A DNA stretch of 64,000 nt, from assembly GCA_963743705.1 (NCBI GenBank), contig CAVUQS010000001.1, positions 372,001-436,000 on the forward strand. Direction: 5' to 3'. Below the pieces are notes generated by a model. That model did no database searches. It had not been told where the DNA came from and saw only the letters and a program-made list of their open reading frames with translations. The position numbers and the translations under genes are program-made. Source of the stretch: PALSA-243 sp963743705 (GTDB lineage: Bacteria; Acidobacteriota; Terriglobia; Bryobacterales; Bryobacteraceae). Below, one piece after another: positions 25,850-36,100 of this stretch (the first letter of the stretch is position 1; each line of letters starts with the position of its first letter).

Positions 25850-28351
25850 CTATTTATGTTCGCCTAGCCAGAGCAGCGATTCCAACAAATAGTAGTCGCC
25901 GTAGACCAGCATCCCGTCGGCTGGGCGCGTATTGGAGCCGTGGCGGAGAGCGCCGGTCGCGCTCAGATAGCGGTCGATTAAAGATCGAACGATGCGCGTC
26001 CCCTCGCGGCGGTAGGCGGCGGCGCGCTCGGCGTTTGTTTCGAGTTCGGAAAGGCGCAGCAGGCCGCCGGCGAGAATCGCGGCAGCTGAGGAATCGCGAT
26101 TGCGGAAGAAAACGCCTTCGTCGGCGAAATCGTACCAGGGCACGCCGTCTTCGGGAAGGTGATCGAGTGCGTAAGCGGCGGTTTTTACGGCGACGGCTAG
26201 CAGCGACGGCTCTTTCGTAGCGCGATACGCCTCCGCGAATCCGTAGACGGCCCAGGCTTGGCCGCGTGACCAGGCGGAATCGGCCGAGAGCCCTTGATGC
26301 GTGTGGGTGAAGACCAACTCGCCGGGCGCGGCGTGGTTCGGATAATCGAGCGTGCGAGCGCTCGACGTGAACGTCTGGCGATTGTCGCCGGGATTGTAGT
26401 GCGCCGATTGCGCCACCGAGCCATCGGCGCGCACGAGCCACTCGGCGGAGCGCAGGGCATGATTGCGGCCCAGGTCGATCCATTGCTTGTCGCCGGTTTG
26501 CTGCGCAGCCCACCACCAGATCTGCAGGTTCATCATGGTGTCGATGATGGTGTCGTCGCCGTTGACGCCCCAGGATGAAACCAGATGCGTCAGCGGATTG
26601 TAGAGCTCTTTCAGGCGGGCGGCGGCGCGCAGTCCCTCGGCGCGGTATTTAGCATCCTTCGTGATCTGAAAGCCCAGGGCGGAGGAATACAGATTGAGGA
26701 AACCGGTGTCGTGGTTTTGCTTCGGTTCTGCGCCCATGATGCGCGACGTCCACAGCTCGGCCCAAGCTTTGTATTTATCGTCGTGCGTGGTTGCGTAGAG
26801 CTTCCAGAGTTCGCCCGTCCAGAAACTGCCAGTCCAGAAGTAGCCCTTCTGCTCTTTGTACTCGCCGTCGTTCGAGCCATCGGTGAAGAAGCCGTTGCCG
26901 GCGTATTTATCCACCGTGCCGGGCGCGCTGGCGCGCACCAGGGGCTCGAACTTGGCCGCGGTGCGATCGGCCTGTTGTCGCATCAAAGCGATGGCTTCTG
27001 TGTAGCTGCGATGCACGGGCGCGAGCGTATCGAGCGGCGCGGATTGCGGCGCGGCCGCTTTGGATAGAACTGCGACGCGCGCGGGCTGCGACATCCGTGC
27101 GCCTGCGGCATTGAGATACGCGAGGAAGCGTTCACGTGTTGGACGCGCGGCGTTGGCCGGGCGGATGGTCCCATCGTATTGGCGATCGGCGGCGGCTGGC
27201 GTGCGGACGATGAGCGAATCCGTGCCTTCCTGATCCCACATGGCGGCGCCGTACATGTGCGCGACGCCGTCGTGCGGGCGAACGATGATGAGGCGATTGG
27301 CATCGTCCTTCGAGATTTCGCCGGCTTCGGCCTGCGGCAGCAGCACTGCGACCCCGAGATTTTCGTCGGGCACGTCCACGGTCTGCGCTTTGTTGCCGCC
27401 GAGCACCACTTGCGGGCCCCACGTGGCGAGCGCGCCAACTTGCGGGATCGCGGGTTTCAAATCTTCAACCGCGGATTTATACGGCAGGCCGGTAGCCAGC
27501 GTCAGGCCTTCGGCATTGGAGATCGCGATGCGGTGTTCGAAGCCGTGCTCGCCGGCCCACTGCGTGATGCGGCTGGTGAGATCCACCGTGCGGCCCGCGA
27601 TCTTCCATTGCTTATATTCCAGCTCGATCACGGAGCGCACCGGGCCGGCCGCGGCAACGCGCCACTTGCGTTCGGCGACATCGGCCACGGGGTGGGCTTT
27701 GCCATCCACCAGCGCGCCAATGCCGGCAACGCCCAGCGCTTTGCCGATGCCGTAGATATCGCGGCCGAACGGGCCCTCCATGTGATAGACGTATTCCGGC
27801 GACGCGAAGAGATCGAGGTACAGGCCGGGGCGGCGCTTGCCGAAGAGATCGATCGCATTGCGCGCGTCGAAATAGATGCGCCAGGCGGTCTCTTCGGATT
27901 CCCAGCCGGGGCCTTCGTATCGCGTGGCGAACTTGGCGTCGGTACGTTTGGGATATTTCGAGCGGATGCGCAGCATCGCCGCCATATCGCCGTAGGCAAT
28001 GGTTACGATGCGCGTCTGGCGCGGCGCAAGATCGATCTGGAACGCGATTTCATCGTACTTGCCGTCGCCATCAAGGTCGTCAGCCTGCGAAGGCAGTTCG
28101 GTGGTTTCGAGCGTGCGCGCGTCCTGATCGAGCGTCGCGGCATCGCTGGTGGTGACGATGGCGCTGCCCGCGTTGAAATCCGGCGCAATGCGCTTCAGCG
28201 TGGCCACCGGAATCGCGATGTCCTCGGCGGGGCGCGCCACCGCGCTGGGATTGGTGACGGAAAGCTTGATTACTTTGACCAGGGGCGCGGCCGGGGCTGA
28301 GAGGCCGAAGGCGAGAGAGAGCCAAAGCGCGGGGCGCGCCACGGAAATCAT
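25850..28351 (-). CDS. DUF4861 - GH88 fusion, putative unsaturated glucuronyl/rhamnogalacturonyl hydrolase
   Basis: 833 residues with a signal peptide (MISVARPALWLSLAFGLSAP). Residues ~25-400 resemble DUF4861, a beta-rich domain of polysaccharide-utilisation proteins. Residues ~430-833 are an (alpha/alpha)6 barrel of the GH88 type, with the catalytic-Asp region GDDTIIDTMMNLQIWWWAA, WSRGQAWAVYGFAEAYR and the RDSSAAAILAGGLLRLSEL block. GH88 hydrolases remove the 4,5-unsaturated uronic acid left by polysaccharide lyases. The start overlaps the isomerase gene stop as ATGA. With KduD opposite, it fits pectin or glycosaminoglycan fragment use. Exact linkage unknown. Confidence 0.87.
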   Translation of the reverse strand: MISVARPALWLSLAFGLSAPAAPLVKVIKLSVTNPSAVARPAEDIAIPVATLKRIAPDFNAGSAIVTTSDAATLDQDARTLETTELPSQADDLDGDGKYDEIAFQIDLAPRQTRIVTIAYGDMAAMLRIRSKYPKRTDAKFATRYEGPGWESEETAWRIYFDARNAIDLFGKRRPGLYLDLFASPEYVYHMEGPFGRDIYGIGKALGVAGIGALVDGKAHPVADVAERKWRVAAAGPVRSVIELEYKQWKIAGRTVDLTSRITQWAGEHGFEHRIAISNAEGLTLATGLPYKSAVEDLKPAIPQVGALATWGPQVVLGGNKAQTVDVPDENLGVAVLLPQAEAGEISKDDANRLIIVRPHDGVAHMYGAAMWDQEGTDSLIVRTPAAADRQYDGTIRPANAARPTRERFLAYLNAAGARMSQPARVAVLSKAAAPQSAPLDTLAPVHRSYTEAIALMRQQADRTAAKFEPLVRASAPGTVDKYAGNGFFTDGSNDGEYKEQKGYFWTGSFWTGELWKLYATTHDDKYKAWAELWTSRIMGAEPKQNHDTGFLNLYSSALGFQITKDAKYRAEGLRAAARLKELYNPLTHLVSSWGVNGDDTIIDTMMNLQIWWWAAQQTGDKQWIDLGRNHALRSAEWLVRADGSVAQSAHYNPGDNRQTFTSSARTLDYPNHAAPGELVFTHTHQGLSADSAWSRGQAWAVYGFAEAYRATKEPSLLAVAVKTAAYALDHLPEDGVPWYDFADEGVFFRNRDSSAAAILAGGLLRLSELETNAERAAAYRREGTRIVRSLIDRYLSATGALRHGSNTRPADGMLVYGDYYLLESLLWLGEHK

Positions 28352-29202
28352 TCGAGGTCCTTGTGCGATGCTTCCAGGCCGCTGCCGCCGGAGGCGTACT
28401 CGGGTTGGACGTTCACCACGCCGAAGCGGCGGTCGGTGACTTCACGGTGCGCCGCCATCATCCACAGAAAGGCGATGGAGCCGCCCGGCGCCGCGACGTT
28501 GGGGTGGTAGCCCGCGGGCATCACCACGCAATCGCCTTCGCGGACCACCACGGCAAGCTCCGGGCTGTTGCGGTCGGTATAAACAAGCTGGATGCCCCAT
28601 GCTGGTGCGGGCATATCGATATAGAGGTACGCTTCTTCGAGCGTGGCGCCGTGCTCGTGCGGAGGCCAGGAAGTCCAATTGCCAGGCTTGCTGAACGTGA
28701 CGCCCGCCAGGATGCGCCCGGCCTTCACGTTGTCGCCGATCACGATGTTGAGATCGCGCGTGGTGCTTTCGCCGCCGGCGATGAAGTGCAGGGAAGGGTC
28801 CTCCCGCACGTCTTGGAATGAAACAAATTGCACCGGATACGTTCCGGTCACCGGCGCGGCGATTTCGGCAAGATCGCAACCTTCGGGGCCGGCTTCGACT
28901 CGCACCTGCCGTCCGGGCGGGGCATAGAGCGCGTCGTATCGCTTCAAATCGAAGAGCCCATCGACGGTGACAGAAGCGCCGCCGCGAAGACAGACCAACC
29001 CTGTCTCGCATTCGCCGGTGGCGAATTCCAGTGACGCGCCGGCATCCAGAATCACGCGGCCGTAACGCAGGTGCTTGACGGCGGAGTCGCCCGGCGCAAG
29101 CCAACCGGTGCGCCCTTTGCCAGTGTGGGTGCCGCGGCGGACACAACTGGCTTCGTTAATTGCATACACGGCATCGGGCAACGGCAAACCCTCCTGGTTC
29201 AC
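28348..29202 (-). CDS. KduI/IolB-family uronate isomerase
   Basis: 284 residues from GTG 29202; a TTG at 29274 would add an Arg/Leu-rich segment unlike the family. A double-cupin isomerase of the KduI/IolB group: NWTSWPPHEH supplies metal-binding histidines, with EEAYLYIDMPAPAWGIQLVY and a C-terminal AGYHPNVAAPG block. The PPHEH pattern is closer to 5-deoxy-glucuronate isomerase (IolB), but no other inositol genes are near. Next to GH88, KduD and an IclR regulator, the expected job is isomerising 5-keto-4-deoxyuronate (KduI role). Which substrate is used is open. Confidence 0.8.
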   Translation of the reverse strand: MNQEGLPLPDAVYAINEASCVRRGTHTGKGRTGWLAPGDSAVKHLRYGRVILDAGASLEFATGECETGLVCLRGGASVTVDGLFDLKRYDALYAPPGRQVRVEAGPEGCDLAEIAAPVTGTYPVQFVSFQDVREDPSLHFIAGGESTTRDLNIVIGDNVKAGRILAGVTFSKPGNWTSWPPHEHGATLEEAYLYIDMPAPAWGIQLVYTDRNSPELAVVVREGDCVVMPAGYHPNVAAPGGSIAFLWMMAAHREVTDRRFGVVNVQPEYASGGSGLEASHKDLE

Positions 29203-29212
29203 AATACGAAAC
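29196..29212. promoter_or_regulatory. Putative IclR/KdgR-type operator 2, over the isomerase start
   Basis: GGTTCACAATACGAAAC matches the palindromic site at 29283-29299 in 13 of 17 positions. It covers the GTG start (29200-29202) of the isomerase gene. The pair brackets the divergent promoters of the uronate genes. Confidence 0.45.
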
Positions 29213-29282
29213 AGCCTGGACCGTAGTCTAAAAAAAAGACGGAGAAGAGTCAATCGAACGTAACGAAAAAGCAACTCCGCGT

Positions 29283-29299
29283 GGTTTACAATGTGAACC
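29283..29299. promoter_or_regulatory. Putative IclR/KdgR-type operator 1, before the regulator
   Basis: GGTTTACAATGTGAACC is a 17-bp dyad, 14 of 17 positions matching its own reverse complement, ending five bases before the IclR start. Position and symmetry suit autoregulation by the IclR protein and joint control of both arms of the cluster. Confidence 0.5.
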
Positions 29300-29303
29300 A
29301 GTT

Positions 29304-30092
29304 ATGAAAGCCACCGCCGCATCCGCCGCCGGGCGCGAACATTCCGGCGTGAGAGTTTTGCACAAAACTCTCGACATTATCGAGATCCTGAAATCGCGCG
29401 AATCGGGATATTCGCTGGCCGATCTGACGCGGTCCGCGGCGTTGCCGAAGGCTACGGTTTACCGCATTCTGGCGACGCTCGAGCGGCGCGGGTATCTCGA
29501 CCGCTCGCACGATAGCGGCTATCGTCTGGCGAAGAAGATGTTCGATCTGCAGCGGCAGGATTCCATTGAGCAGATCGTGAGCCGCGCCGCGCAGCCGCTG
29601 TTGGAACGCCTGGTAGACGCATGTAAGGAGACGGTCAACCTGGGCATCTTGAACGCGGGCGAGGTAGTCGTCATCAACACCGTTGAAAGCCCGCTGGGCG
29701 TGCGCATGTCGTCGAAGATCGGCAACCGGCGCCATCTGCACACTACGGCGCTCGGCAAGTGCTTCCTGGCCGGGCTGCCGGATAAGGAAGTGGCGCGCAT
29801 CACGCGTTTGAAAGGCTTGCCGCGCCTGACGGCGAACACGCTGGTGACGAAAGCGGCGCTGCTGGCGGAGTTGACGCGTGTGCGCAAGCAGGGCTTCGCC
29901 ATTGACGATCAGGAAAATGAGCTCGACGGACGTTGCATCGGCGCGCCGATTGTCTCGCCCGATGGCCGCGTCCTGGCTGCGGTGAGCATTTCGGGCCCTG
30001 TCTTCCGCATGGATATGAACCGCGCCAAATCGCTCGCGCCGGCGCTCAAAGCAGCGTGCACCGAAATCGCGGTAACAGTGGGCCGGGGATAG
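29304..30092 (+). CDS. IclR-family transcriptional regulator (KdgR-like)
   Basis: 262 residues. N-terminal winged helix-turn-helix (VLHKTLDIIEILKSRESGY, then LTRSAALPKATVYRILATLE) and a C-terminal ligand-binding IclR domain (LHTTALGKCFLAGLP near residue 147, FAIDDQENELDGRCIGAPI near 205). KdgR-type members repress uronate genes until keto-deoxy-gluconate type intermediates build up. It precedes kduD by six bases and faces the isomerase-GH88 operon across two dyad sites. The effector is inferred from context only. Confidence 0.9.
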   Translation: MKATAASAAGREHSGVRVLHKTLDIIEILKSRESGYSLADLTRSAALPKATVYRILATLERRGYLDRSHDSGYRLAKKMFDLQRQDSIEQIVSRAAQPLLERLVDACKETVNLGILNAGEVVVINTVESPLGVRMSSKIGNRRHLHTTALGKCFLAGLPDKEVARITRLKGLPRLTANTLVTKAALLAELTRVRKQGFAIDDQENELDGRCIGAPIVSPDGRVLAAVSISGPVFRMDMNRAKSLAPALKAACTEIAVTVGRG

Positions 30093-30098
30093 CGCCCG

Positions 30099-30866
30099 AT
30101 GATCCTGGACCGTTTTCAATTGCACGGCAAGACCGCGCTCGTGACGGGCGCCCGCCGCGGCATCGGTCTCGCGGTGGCGGAGGCGCTGGCCGAAATGGGT
30201 GCGGACATTGTCGGCATGAGCGCATCGCTCGAAGCCGAAGGCAGCGACGTGGCAAAGCGCGTGGAGGCGGCGGGCCGCAAGTTTTGGGGCTACGCCTGCG
30301 ATTTGAACGATCGCGCCGCGGTCTACGCGTTTATTGAACAGGTGAAGCGCGAGTGCCCGCCCATCGATATTCTGGTGAACAACGCGGGAGTGATTCTGCG
30401 CAAGCCCGCCGCTGAATTTCCCGATGAATATTGGGACCAGACCATCGAGATCAACCTCAACGCGCAATGGGTGCTGGCGCGAGAGTTCGGCCGCGATATG
30501 CTGGCGCGCGGCGGGGGCAAGATCATTTTCATGGCGTCGCTGCTGAGTTTCCAGGGCGGCATCACGGTGCCGGCTTACGCGGCGGCCAAGGGCGGCCTGG
30601 CGCAGCTGGCGAAAGCGCTTTCGAACGAATGGGCCGGCCGCAACGTGCAGGTGAACGCCATTGCGCCCGGCTACATCGCGACGGATAATACGGCTGCGTT
30701 GCGCGCCGATGCCGCGCGCAATCCGGCGATTTTGGCGCGGATTCCCGCGGGACGTTGGGGCGCGCCGGAGGATGTGACAGGCGCCGTGGTGTATTTGGCG
30801 TCGGCGGCGTCTGACTACGTCAGCGGCGCGGTGTTGACTATCGATGGAGGTTGGATGGGGCGATGA
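30099..30866 (+). CDS. kduD: 2-deoxy-D-gluconate 3-dehydrogenase / KduD-type SDR
   Basis: 255 residues. Short-chain dehydrogenase with cofactor motif TGARRGIG (residues 16-23), NNAGV, and catalytic Ser and Tyr-x3-Lys in FMASLLSF and YAAAKGG. Start (LDRFQLHGKTALVTGARRGIG) and end (SDYVSGAVLTIDGGWMGR) fit KduD, which interconverts 2,5-diketo-3-deoxygluconate and 2-keto-3-deoxygluconate. It lies between iclR and a cupin gene whose ATG overlaps its stop. With the isomerase and GH88 it completes a plausible oligouronide route. Confidence 0.88.
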   Translation: MILDRFQLHGKTALVTGARRGIGLAVAEALAEMGADIVGMSASLEAEGSDVAKRVEAAGRKFWGYACDLNDRAAVYAFIEQVKRECPPIDILVNNAGVILRKPAAEFPDEYWDQTIEINLNAQWVLAREFGRDMLARGGGKIIFMASLLSFQGGITVPAYAAAKGGLAQLAKALSNEWAGRNVQVNAIAPGYIATDNTAALRADAARNPAILARIPAGRWGAPEDVTGAVVYLASAASDYVSGAVLTIDGGWMGR

Positions 30867-31336
30867 ATATCAAAAAACTTGCGCTGCTTGCGCTACCGTT
30901 TATGATGCTGGTTATGGCTGCTGGAGATCCCAAAGGCTTCGTGGTGTGGACGGCTGCGGACCTGAAATCGCGCGAATCTGCGCTCGCGTCCAAAGTGGGA
31001 GCCGATGGGCTTGCCAGCGACAAGATTGTCGACTACGGCTTCTACAACACCCAACTGGCGCACCGTGAAGCGTCCGGCGGCGCCGAGTTGCACGAAAAGT
31101 TCGTCGACATCTTCATGATTCAATCGGGCGAGGCGACCCTGCTGATTGGCGGCTCCATCGATGGCCGTCATCAGACTGCGCCGGGCGAAATTCGCGGCAC
31201 TGCGGTGACCGGCGGCGAGCGCCATCGCGTGGCGACCGGCGATGTGGTGCACATCCCAGCGAATACGCCGCATCAAATGCTGGTCGAAAAAGGCCATCAC
31301 GTCACTTACTTCGTCGTGAAGGTCGAGACCCGATAG
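30863..31336 (+). CDS. Exported small cupin protein
   Basis: 157 residues from ATG 30863, overlapping the kduD stop (ATGA). Signal peptide MNIKKLALLALPFMMLVMAA. Single cupin barrel with LHEKFVDIFMIQSGEATLL and the second motif GDVVHIPANTPHQMLV. Several histidines (LHEK, PHQM) could hold a metal. Cupins of this size often bind or isomerise sugars; its place in the uronate operon suggests a role there, possibly in the periplasm. No closer function can be read. Confidence 0.82.
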   Translation: MNIKKLALLALPFMMLVMAAGDPKGFVVWTAADLKSRESALASKVGADGLASDKIVDYGFYNTQLAHREASGGAELHEKFVDIFMIQSGEATLLIGGSIDGRHQTAPGEIRGTAVTGGERHRVATGDVVHIPANTPHQMLVEKGHHVTYFVVKVETR

Positions 31337-31339
31337 TTC

Positions 31340-33052
31340 CTACTGATAGATGAACCCGTAGTTGAAGCCCGTCGAATTGATCACGTAGCCGTAGGCCGTG
31401 CCCACGTCGATGCCGGTCGTCGAGAACGCCTGCGGAAACGTGTAGTTTGCTACCGCCAAAAACGCCGCGCTGTTGATGCCGGGTGACGACGCTGTGGCCG
31501 GCAGCGACAGCAACACGCTCGAGGGAACGGTGAATGTTCCGGCCGCGGCCGGCACGGAACAGGTGAACGAAGTAATCAGCGAGATATCGCCGAAAGTGGC
31601 CGAGGACATCCCGGTCACCTGCACGTAGCTGTTCGCCGCCGCGTTCTGCCAGGTGACGGTGGCGCCTTGCGCGCGGTTCACCGATGTCAGCGTGCTCATT
31701 TCATTCCACACGAACGCGGGCGGCACGGCGGCTTTGGCGCTGAATCCCGCCACCGCCGCGCCTGGGGTGTTAACGAACGTGAAGGTATCGCCGGCGGGCG
31801 TGATGAACGCGTTCGACAGCACATTGCCGCCGGTAGCCACGCTCCCCGTGCTGGGGGCGCCGTAATATCCGCCGATGGGCGTCAACGTCTGCGTACCGCC
31901 GGCGCCGGTGATCAGAATGCCCGGGCCGGCATCGAGATAGGCATATTGAATCGTGGGCGCGGTGTCAATATAACCCACCGGATTCACCATGCAACTTCCC
32001 ATCGAGACGGCGGCCGCGGCTACGTTCACAGGCGTGGTGGGCGTCAACATCTGCGCGTTGAAAACCGCCGCGGAAGGATAGCGAACAAATGTGGCGCTGG
32101 CGTTGTCCCAGGTCTCGGCCGGTATCGGCGGCCGCAGCGTGCTCTCGGGCGGAACGTTGTAGGAGCCGATCGCGATACTGCCCACGCTGAATGAGCTCTT
32201 GTTATAAAGCGCCTGCAGTTGAGTGCCGGTATAACCGGTGACGGCGTCGGAACATGCGGTCTGCCCGGCCGCCGCAACGGGGATAGTCGCGAAGTTGCCG
32301 ATGCTCGCGCCGTTGCGCACCACCACCGAAACCCAACAGCCGGGCTGCACGGTTGGGGGGACGACCACGTTGATCTGGTCCACGCCGGCGTAGAGGGACC
32401 TTCCGTGATAAGAGACAGTGGCGGAGATGCCGCCGATATCCACTTCCATGGGGACGTTGGTCAGGTTGGCGGGCGTCTGCAAGTTACTCTCGTCGCCGCT
32501 GACCGGGCCGGCGCCGGAACCCCACAGCGTGATCGTGGCGCCGGGAGTAGCCGCGCTGACCGGAGTCAATGGGTTCGCGGTGGCGTCGAATGCCGCGGCC
32601 GGCCCGGTGCCTCCGCTGTTGAGCGTCAGAATGCCGAACGCGCTTTGCACCACTTGAATCGGCGCGGACCCCATCAGGCCACTGTTGTTGACGGTGATCG
32701 TGCCCGTTCCCTGCGGCGTGGCGGAAGGAAGAATGGCGGCGATCTGCCCCGGAGTCACATAGTAGAGATAGGGGTGCGTGACGGTGTTATTTATCGTCAC
32801 CGAGAGCGTCACGCCCAGAAGCAAAGTCGGAAGCGGATACGCCTGCAGATTGGTGGACGCAGGCGCCAGGTTCGCGCCGCGAATAATGAAGATGCTTCCC
32901 TGCGCGATGCCATAATTCGGCGCAAACGGCAGCGTATAGCTGTAGTTATTTTGGAGCGCCACGATAGTTGGCGCTTGCGGCGACGTTTGCGCGAAAACGG
33001 CGAATGGCGCGGCCAGAAGAAGCGTGAACAGGCTGCTGGCAACTTTTCTCAC
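31340..33052 (-). CDS. Secreted Soli_cterm (TIGR03437-like) protein
   Basis: 570 residues from GTG 33052, chosen because VRKVASSLFTLLLAAPFAVF is a clean signal peptide; a start at 33121 is possible. Residues ~30-260 carry the IPT-like/Soli_cterm pattern: IAQGSIFIIRGANLAP, PYLYYVTPGQIAAILPS, ATITLWGSGAGPVSGDE and LYAGVDQINVVVPPTVQPGC. The rest is low-complexity beta sequence rich in Ala, Thr, Ser and Gly. The family is known mainly from Solibacter relatives, with no assigned function; surface or matrix role inferred. It ends four bases from the convergent cupin gene. Confidence 0.78.
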   Translation of the reverse strand: MRKVASSLFTLLLAAPFAVFAQTSPQAPTIVALQNNYSYTLPFAPNYGIAQGSIFIIRGANLAPASTNLQAYPLPTLLLGVTLSVTINNTVTHPYLYYVTPGQIAAILPSATPQGTGTITVNNSGLMGSAPIQVVQSAFGILTLNSGGTGPAAAFDATANPLTPVSAATPGATITLWGSGAGPVSGDESNLQTPANLTNVPMEVDIGGISATVSYHGRSLYAGVDQINVVVPPTVQPGCWVSVVVRNGASIGNFATIPVAAAGQTACSDAVTGYTGTQLQALYNKSSFSVGSIAIGSYNVPPESTLRPPIPAETWDNASATFVRYPSAAVFNAQMLTPTTPVNVAAAAVSMGSCMVNPVGYIDTAPTIQYAYLDAGPGILITGAGGTQTLTPIGGYYGAPSTGSVATGGNVLSNAFITPAGDTFTFVNTPGAAVAGFSAKAAVPPAFVWNEMSTLTSVNRAQGATVTWQNAAANSYVQVTGMSSATFGDISLITSFTCSVPAAAGTFTVPSSVLLSLPATASSPGINSAAFLAVANYTFPQAFSTTGIDVGTAYGYVINSTGFNYGFIYQ

Positions 33053-33142
33053 GCCTGGAGTGTACAACAGCGCGCGCCAATACACTGCTAACGGATGGCC
33101 ACATTTCGTGCGGCGCATCACGTTCCTGCTGCAGGTTGAGGG

Positions 33143-36100
33143 TTACTTGATCGGTATCACGGCGTTGGGCGCAGTTGCTCCGCCAATAGTTAGTGTTACC
33201 GTCTGATTCCCCGAGGCGACGCCTGACGGTACCGTCACGTTGATCTGATACAGCCCCGGACTCCCGGCGCCAATCCGCTGTAAGAGACACTGGCGTTCTG
33301 GCCGCCGATCAGGATCGTCGGAGCGGTCTTCGTCGTGGAAAATGGCGGCGTGGTCGGCGACGGATCGCCGGACGCCGGTTGGTTGTTCACCGGGCCGAGT
33401 CCGTTGCCGTAGAGTTCCACCACATCGCCGGCCTTGGCTGGGTTGCTCGCGGTGATGATTGTGCCAGTGGTGGCATTCACGGCGGCCACGATTCCGCTGG
33501 CCTGAAAGAGCGTCGGGGCGTATTGTGCCAGCGGAACAGTGATGATGTTGCTGTTGGCTACGCTATCGACATTCACCTTCACTTGCACGGAAGACGCGCC
33601 CTGCAATTCCCATGGCACCTGAAGATTGATCTGACCGAGGCTGGCGGCCACGAAAACCAGGTGTCCGGGCGCGCCGTTGTAGTCGGCGGGAGTGCCGTCA
33701 TAAGCGCCGGGGATATCGAAGCTGACGCTGACGCCGTCGACGCCGATCGGGAACGGAACGTATCCCGCCGAATCTCCTAGCGTCGTATCGTAGAGCGCCG
33801 CCGGATTCACCAGATTGGCGCCGTAAATCGAAATGAAGGAGCCGGGCGCTACGGTGGTTGCGCCGACAGCCGAATCCGCGATGCCGGAAACTGTAGGCGG
33901 CGCGATCACGGCGTTGCAGTAGCCGAATTGGTAATCGAAGCCCGGAACCGACGCATCCACGTAAGGCGTCGCACCGATGACGGTACCGGTGGTAACTTCC
34001 GCCGTAGCGACGCCGTTAGCATCGGTAGGACAGGTCACTGTTCCTCCGGAACTGGCCGGCGTGCAGGCAGGGTTACCCGTCGCGCTGCTCAAAGCAACCT
34101 GGTTCCGCGGAGAGACCGTAAACTTCACCGGCGAGTTCGCAACCGGAGCGCCGTTGGAATCGACGACCTTGATCTGCAGGCGTTGATCCGGTCCGAGGTC
34201 CGTGCTCGGGGGACCTTCGAAGCAGGCGTAATCGTAAAGGCTATAGATCTGCGAGTAGATGATCGCGAACATGTCGTAAGCCACGCCACTCGGCACGACG
34301 AACAGGTACGGCATATGAAGCGCCACGCCTGTGCCGGTCACCGTGATGTTGCCCGTATATTGTCCGGATGCGGGAACCGCGCCTGAAAGAGAAATATTGA
34401 AGGTGGCAGTCCCGCCGGCCGGCACGGTGAGGGTAGTCTGGTCGGACTTCACGCTGATTCCCGTGACCGGCGTGCCCGCGGCCGCCACAGGCGCGCCAAC
34501 CGCGATTGTCAAGGCCGCGGCGCTTGCCCCTCCATTGGCTATCGTCACCGCGGTCGCGGCCGGCAGCGATCCCGCAAGCGAACCAAAGGAAATCGACGAC
34601 GGGCTGACCGTCACCGCGGCGCCAACCGCAGCGCCGGCATCCAGACGGCCCGCGCCGAAGGAGACTTGCGTGCGCGCATAACCCTGGTCGTCGACGCTGG
34701 TATCCTGCGACGCCGTATTGATCAATGCCGAGCGGATCTGCGCGGCGGTGAAGTTGGGATGCGCCTGTTTGACCAGAGCGGCTGCGCCCGCTACCAGAGG
34801 CGCCGCGAAGCTGGTGCCGTCGGCCGAGGTGTATCCCGAGGGGCTGTACAACTCGCCGGCAGGATCATAGCTCTGCGTGGCGAGATACATGCCGCTGTTG
34901 GCGAACGCCGCGATGTTACCGTCGAAGCCGCCGGTGGCCACGATGTCCGGCTTGAGTCCCATGCCTCCAGGCGCCGGTCCGCTCGAGCTATAGCTAGCGA
35001 GTTGGTTGGCAGCGAGCGGCGGCGTATAGCCTTCGGACGTGCTGTAGGCGGTGACGGTCTGTTCGGTTCCGTTGGGGTCGATGGTGACGTTCGCGCCCGC
35101 GTGGGCGTCCACGTAATTCTTCAAATTGACTCCGTCGCTATTGGCCACCATGACTACCGGTCCGGCGATGGGAAGATTGCCGCTGTTATCTTCGATGATC
35201 GGCGAATAGATCGCGGCGCCGGTGGAAAGATAGAAGACGATTCCGACCGCGCCCGCATTGGCGAGATTCGTCGAGGCGGTGTTCAAGGTGCATCCGCCTC
35301 GCGTGCCCGTAGGATTGACTTCGACCAGCGCGAAATCGCCATAAAGCGAATTCGAGGGAAGCGAGTTACAGGCGAAAGCGTCGCCGCCAATCTGCGTGAT
35401 ATCCACCAGCGGCGCGTACACCGGATAAAACGGACCGTAATCGTAACCATCGCTGGTCAATGCCGAAATACTCTGTAAGTTGGCGGCCCCGCCCTGGACG
35501 CTCACCGAAGGTTGAAAGACGTGCGAATTCAGCGTGGCGCCGACTGCGATCACGTGCGGCGCGGTGGCAGGGGACGAAATTGTGTTGTAAGTGGGCGTGG
35601 GGAAAATCTGTCCGTTCCCGCCATCGTTGCCCGCGGCGACCACCACCACCATTCCCGATACCGCGGCTTTATCGAACGCGGCCGCCACGAAATCCTGCGA
35701 GGGATCGGTAAGCGCGATCGTGCCGAGTGAGCAGCTTACGATATCCATGCCGTCGGTGAAGGCGTCTTCAATGGCCTGCACCACGGCGTCTTCAAACGCC
35801 ACCAGCGTGCCGCCGAATAATTCGGGGATCCGAGAACCTTATAATTGCCCAGGAACGCCTTGGGCGCCATGCCGTTGAAAGTCACCGCGCCGGTATTGAC
35901 GTTGCCCGCGGCGGAGGATGCCGTGCCCGTGCCGTGGCCCTGGCGATCGCGCGGCGAATAGTCATCGGGTATGGAGTTGGCGGCCACATTCGACGGGTTG
36001 GTCCCCGCCGATTGCTGGCGGATATAACTCCGCGCAACGATCACCTTATTGTTGGTGTAATTGCAATCTTCCGGATGGTTATTGGTGCACTTGGGGAATC

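Noticed and set aside
29200..29274. N-terminal extension of the isomerase from TTG 29274
   Set aside because: The added residues are Arg/Leu-rich and unlike the family, and a putative operator covers the GTG at 29202.
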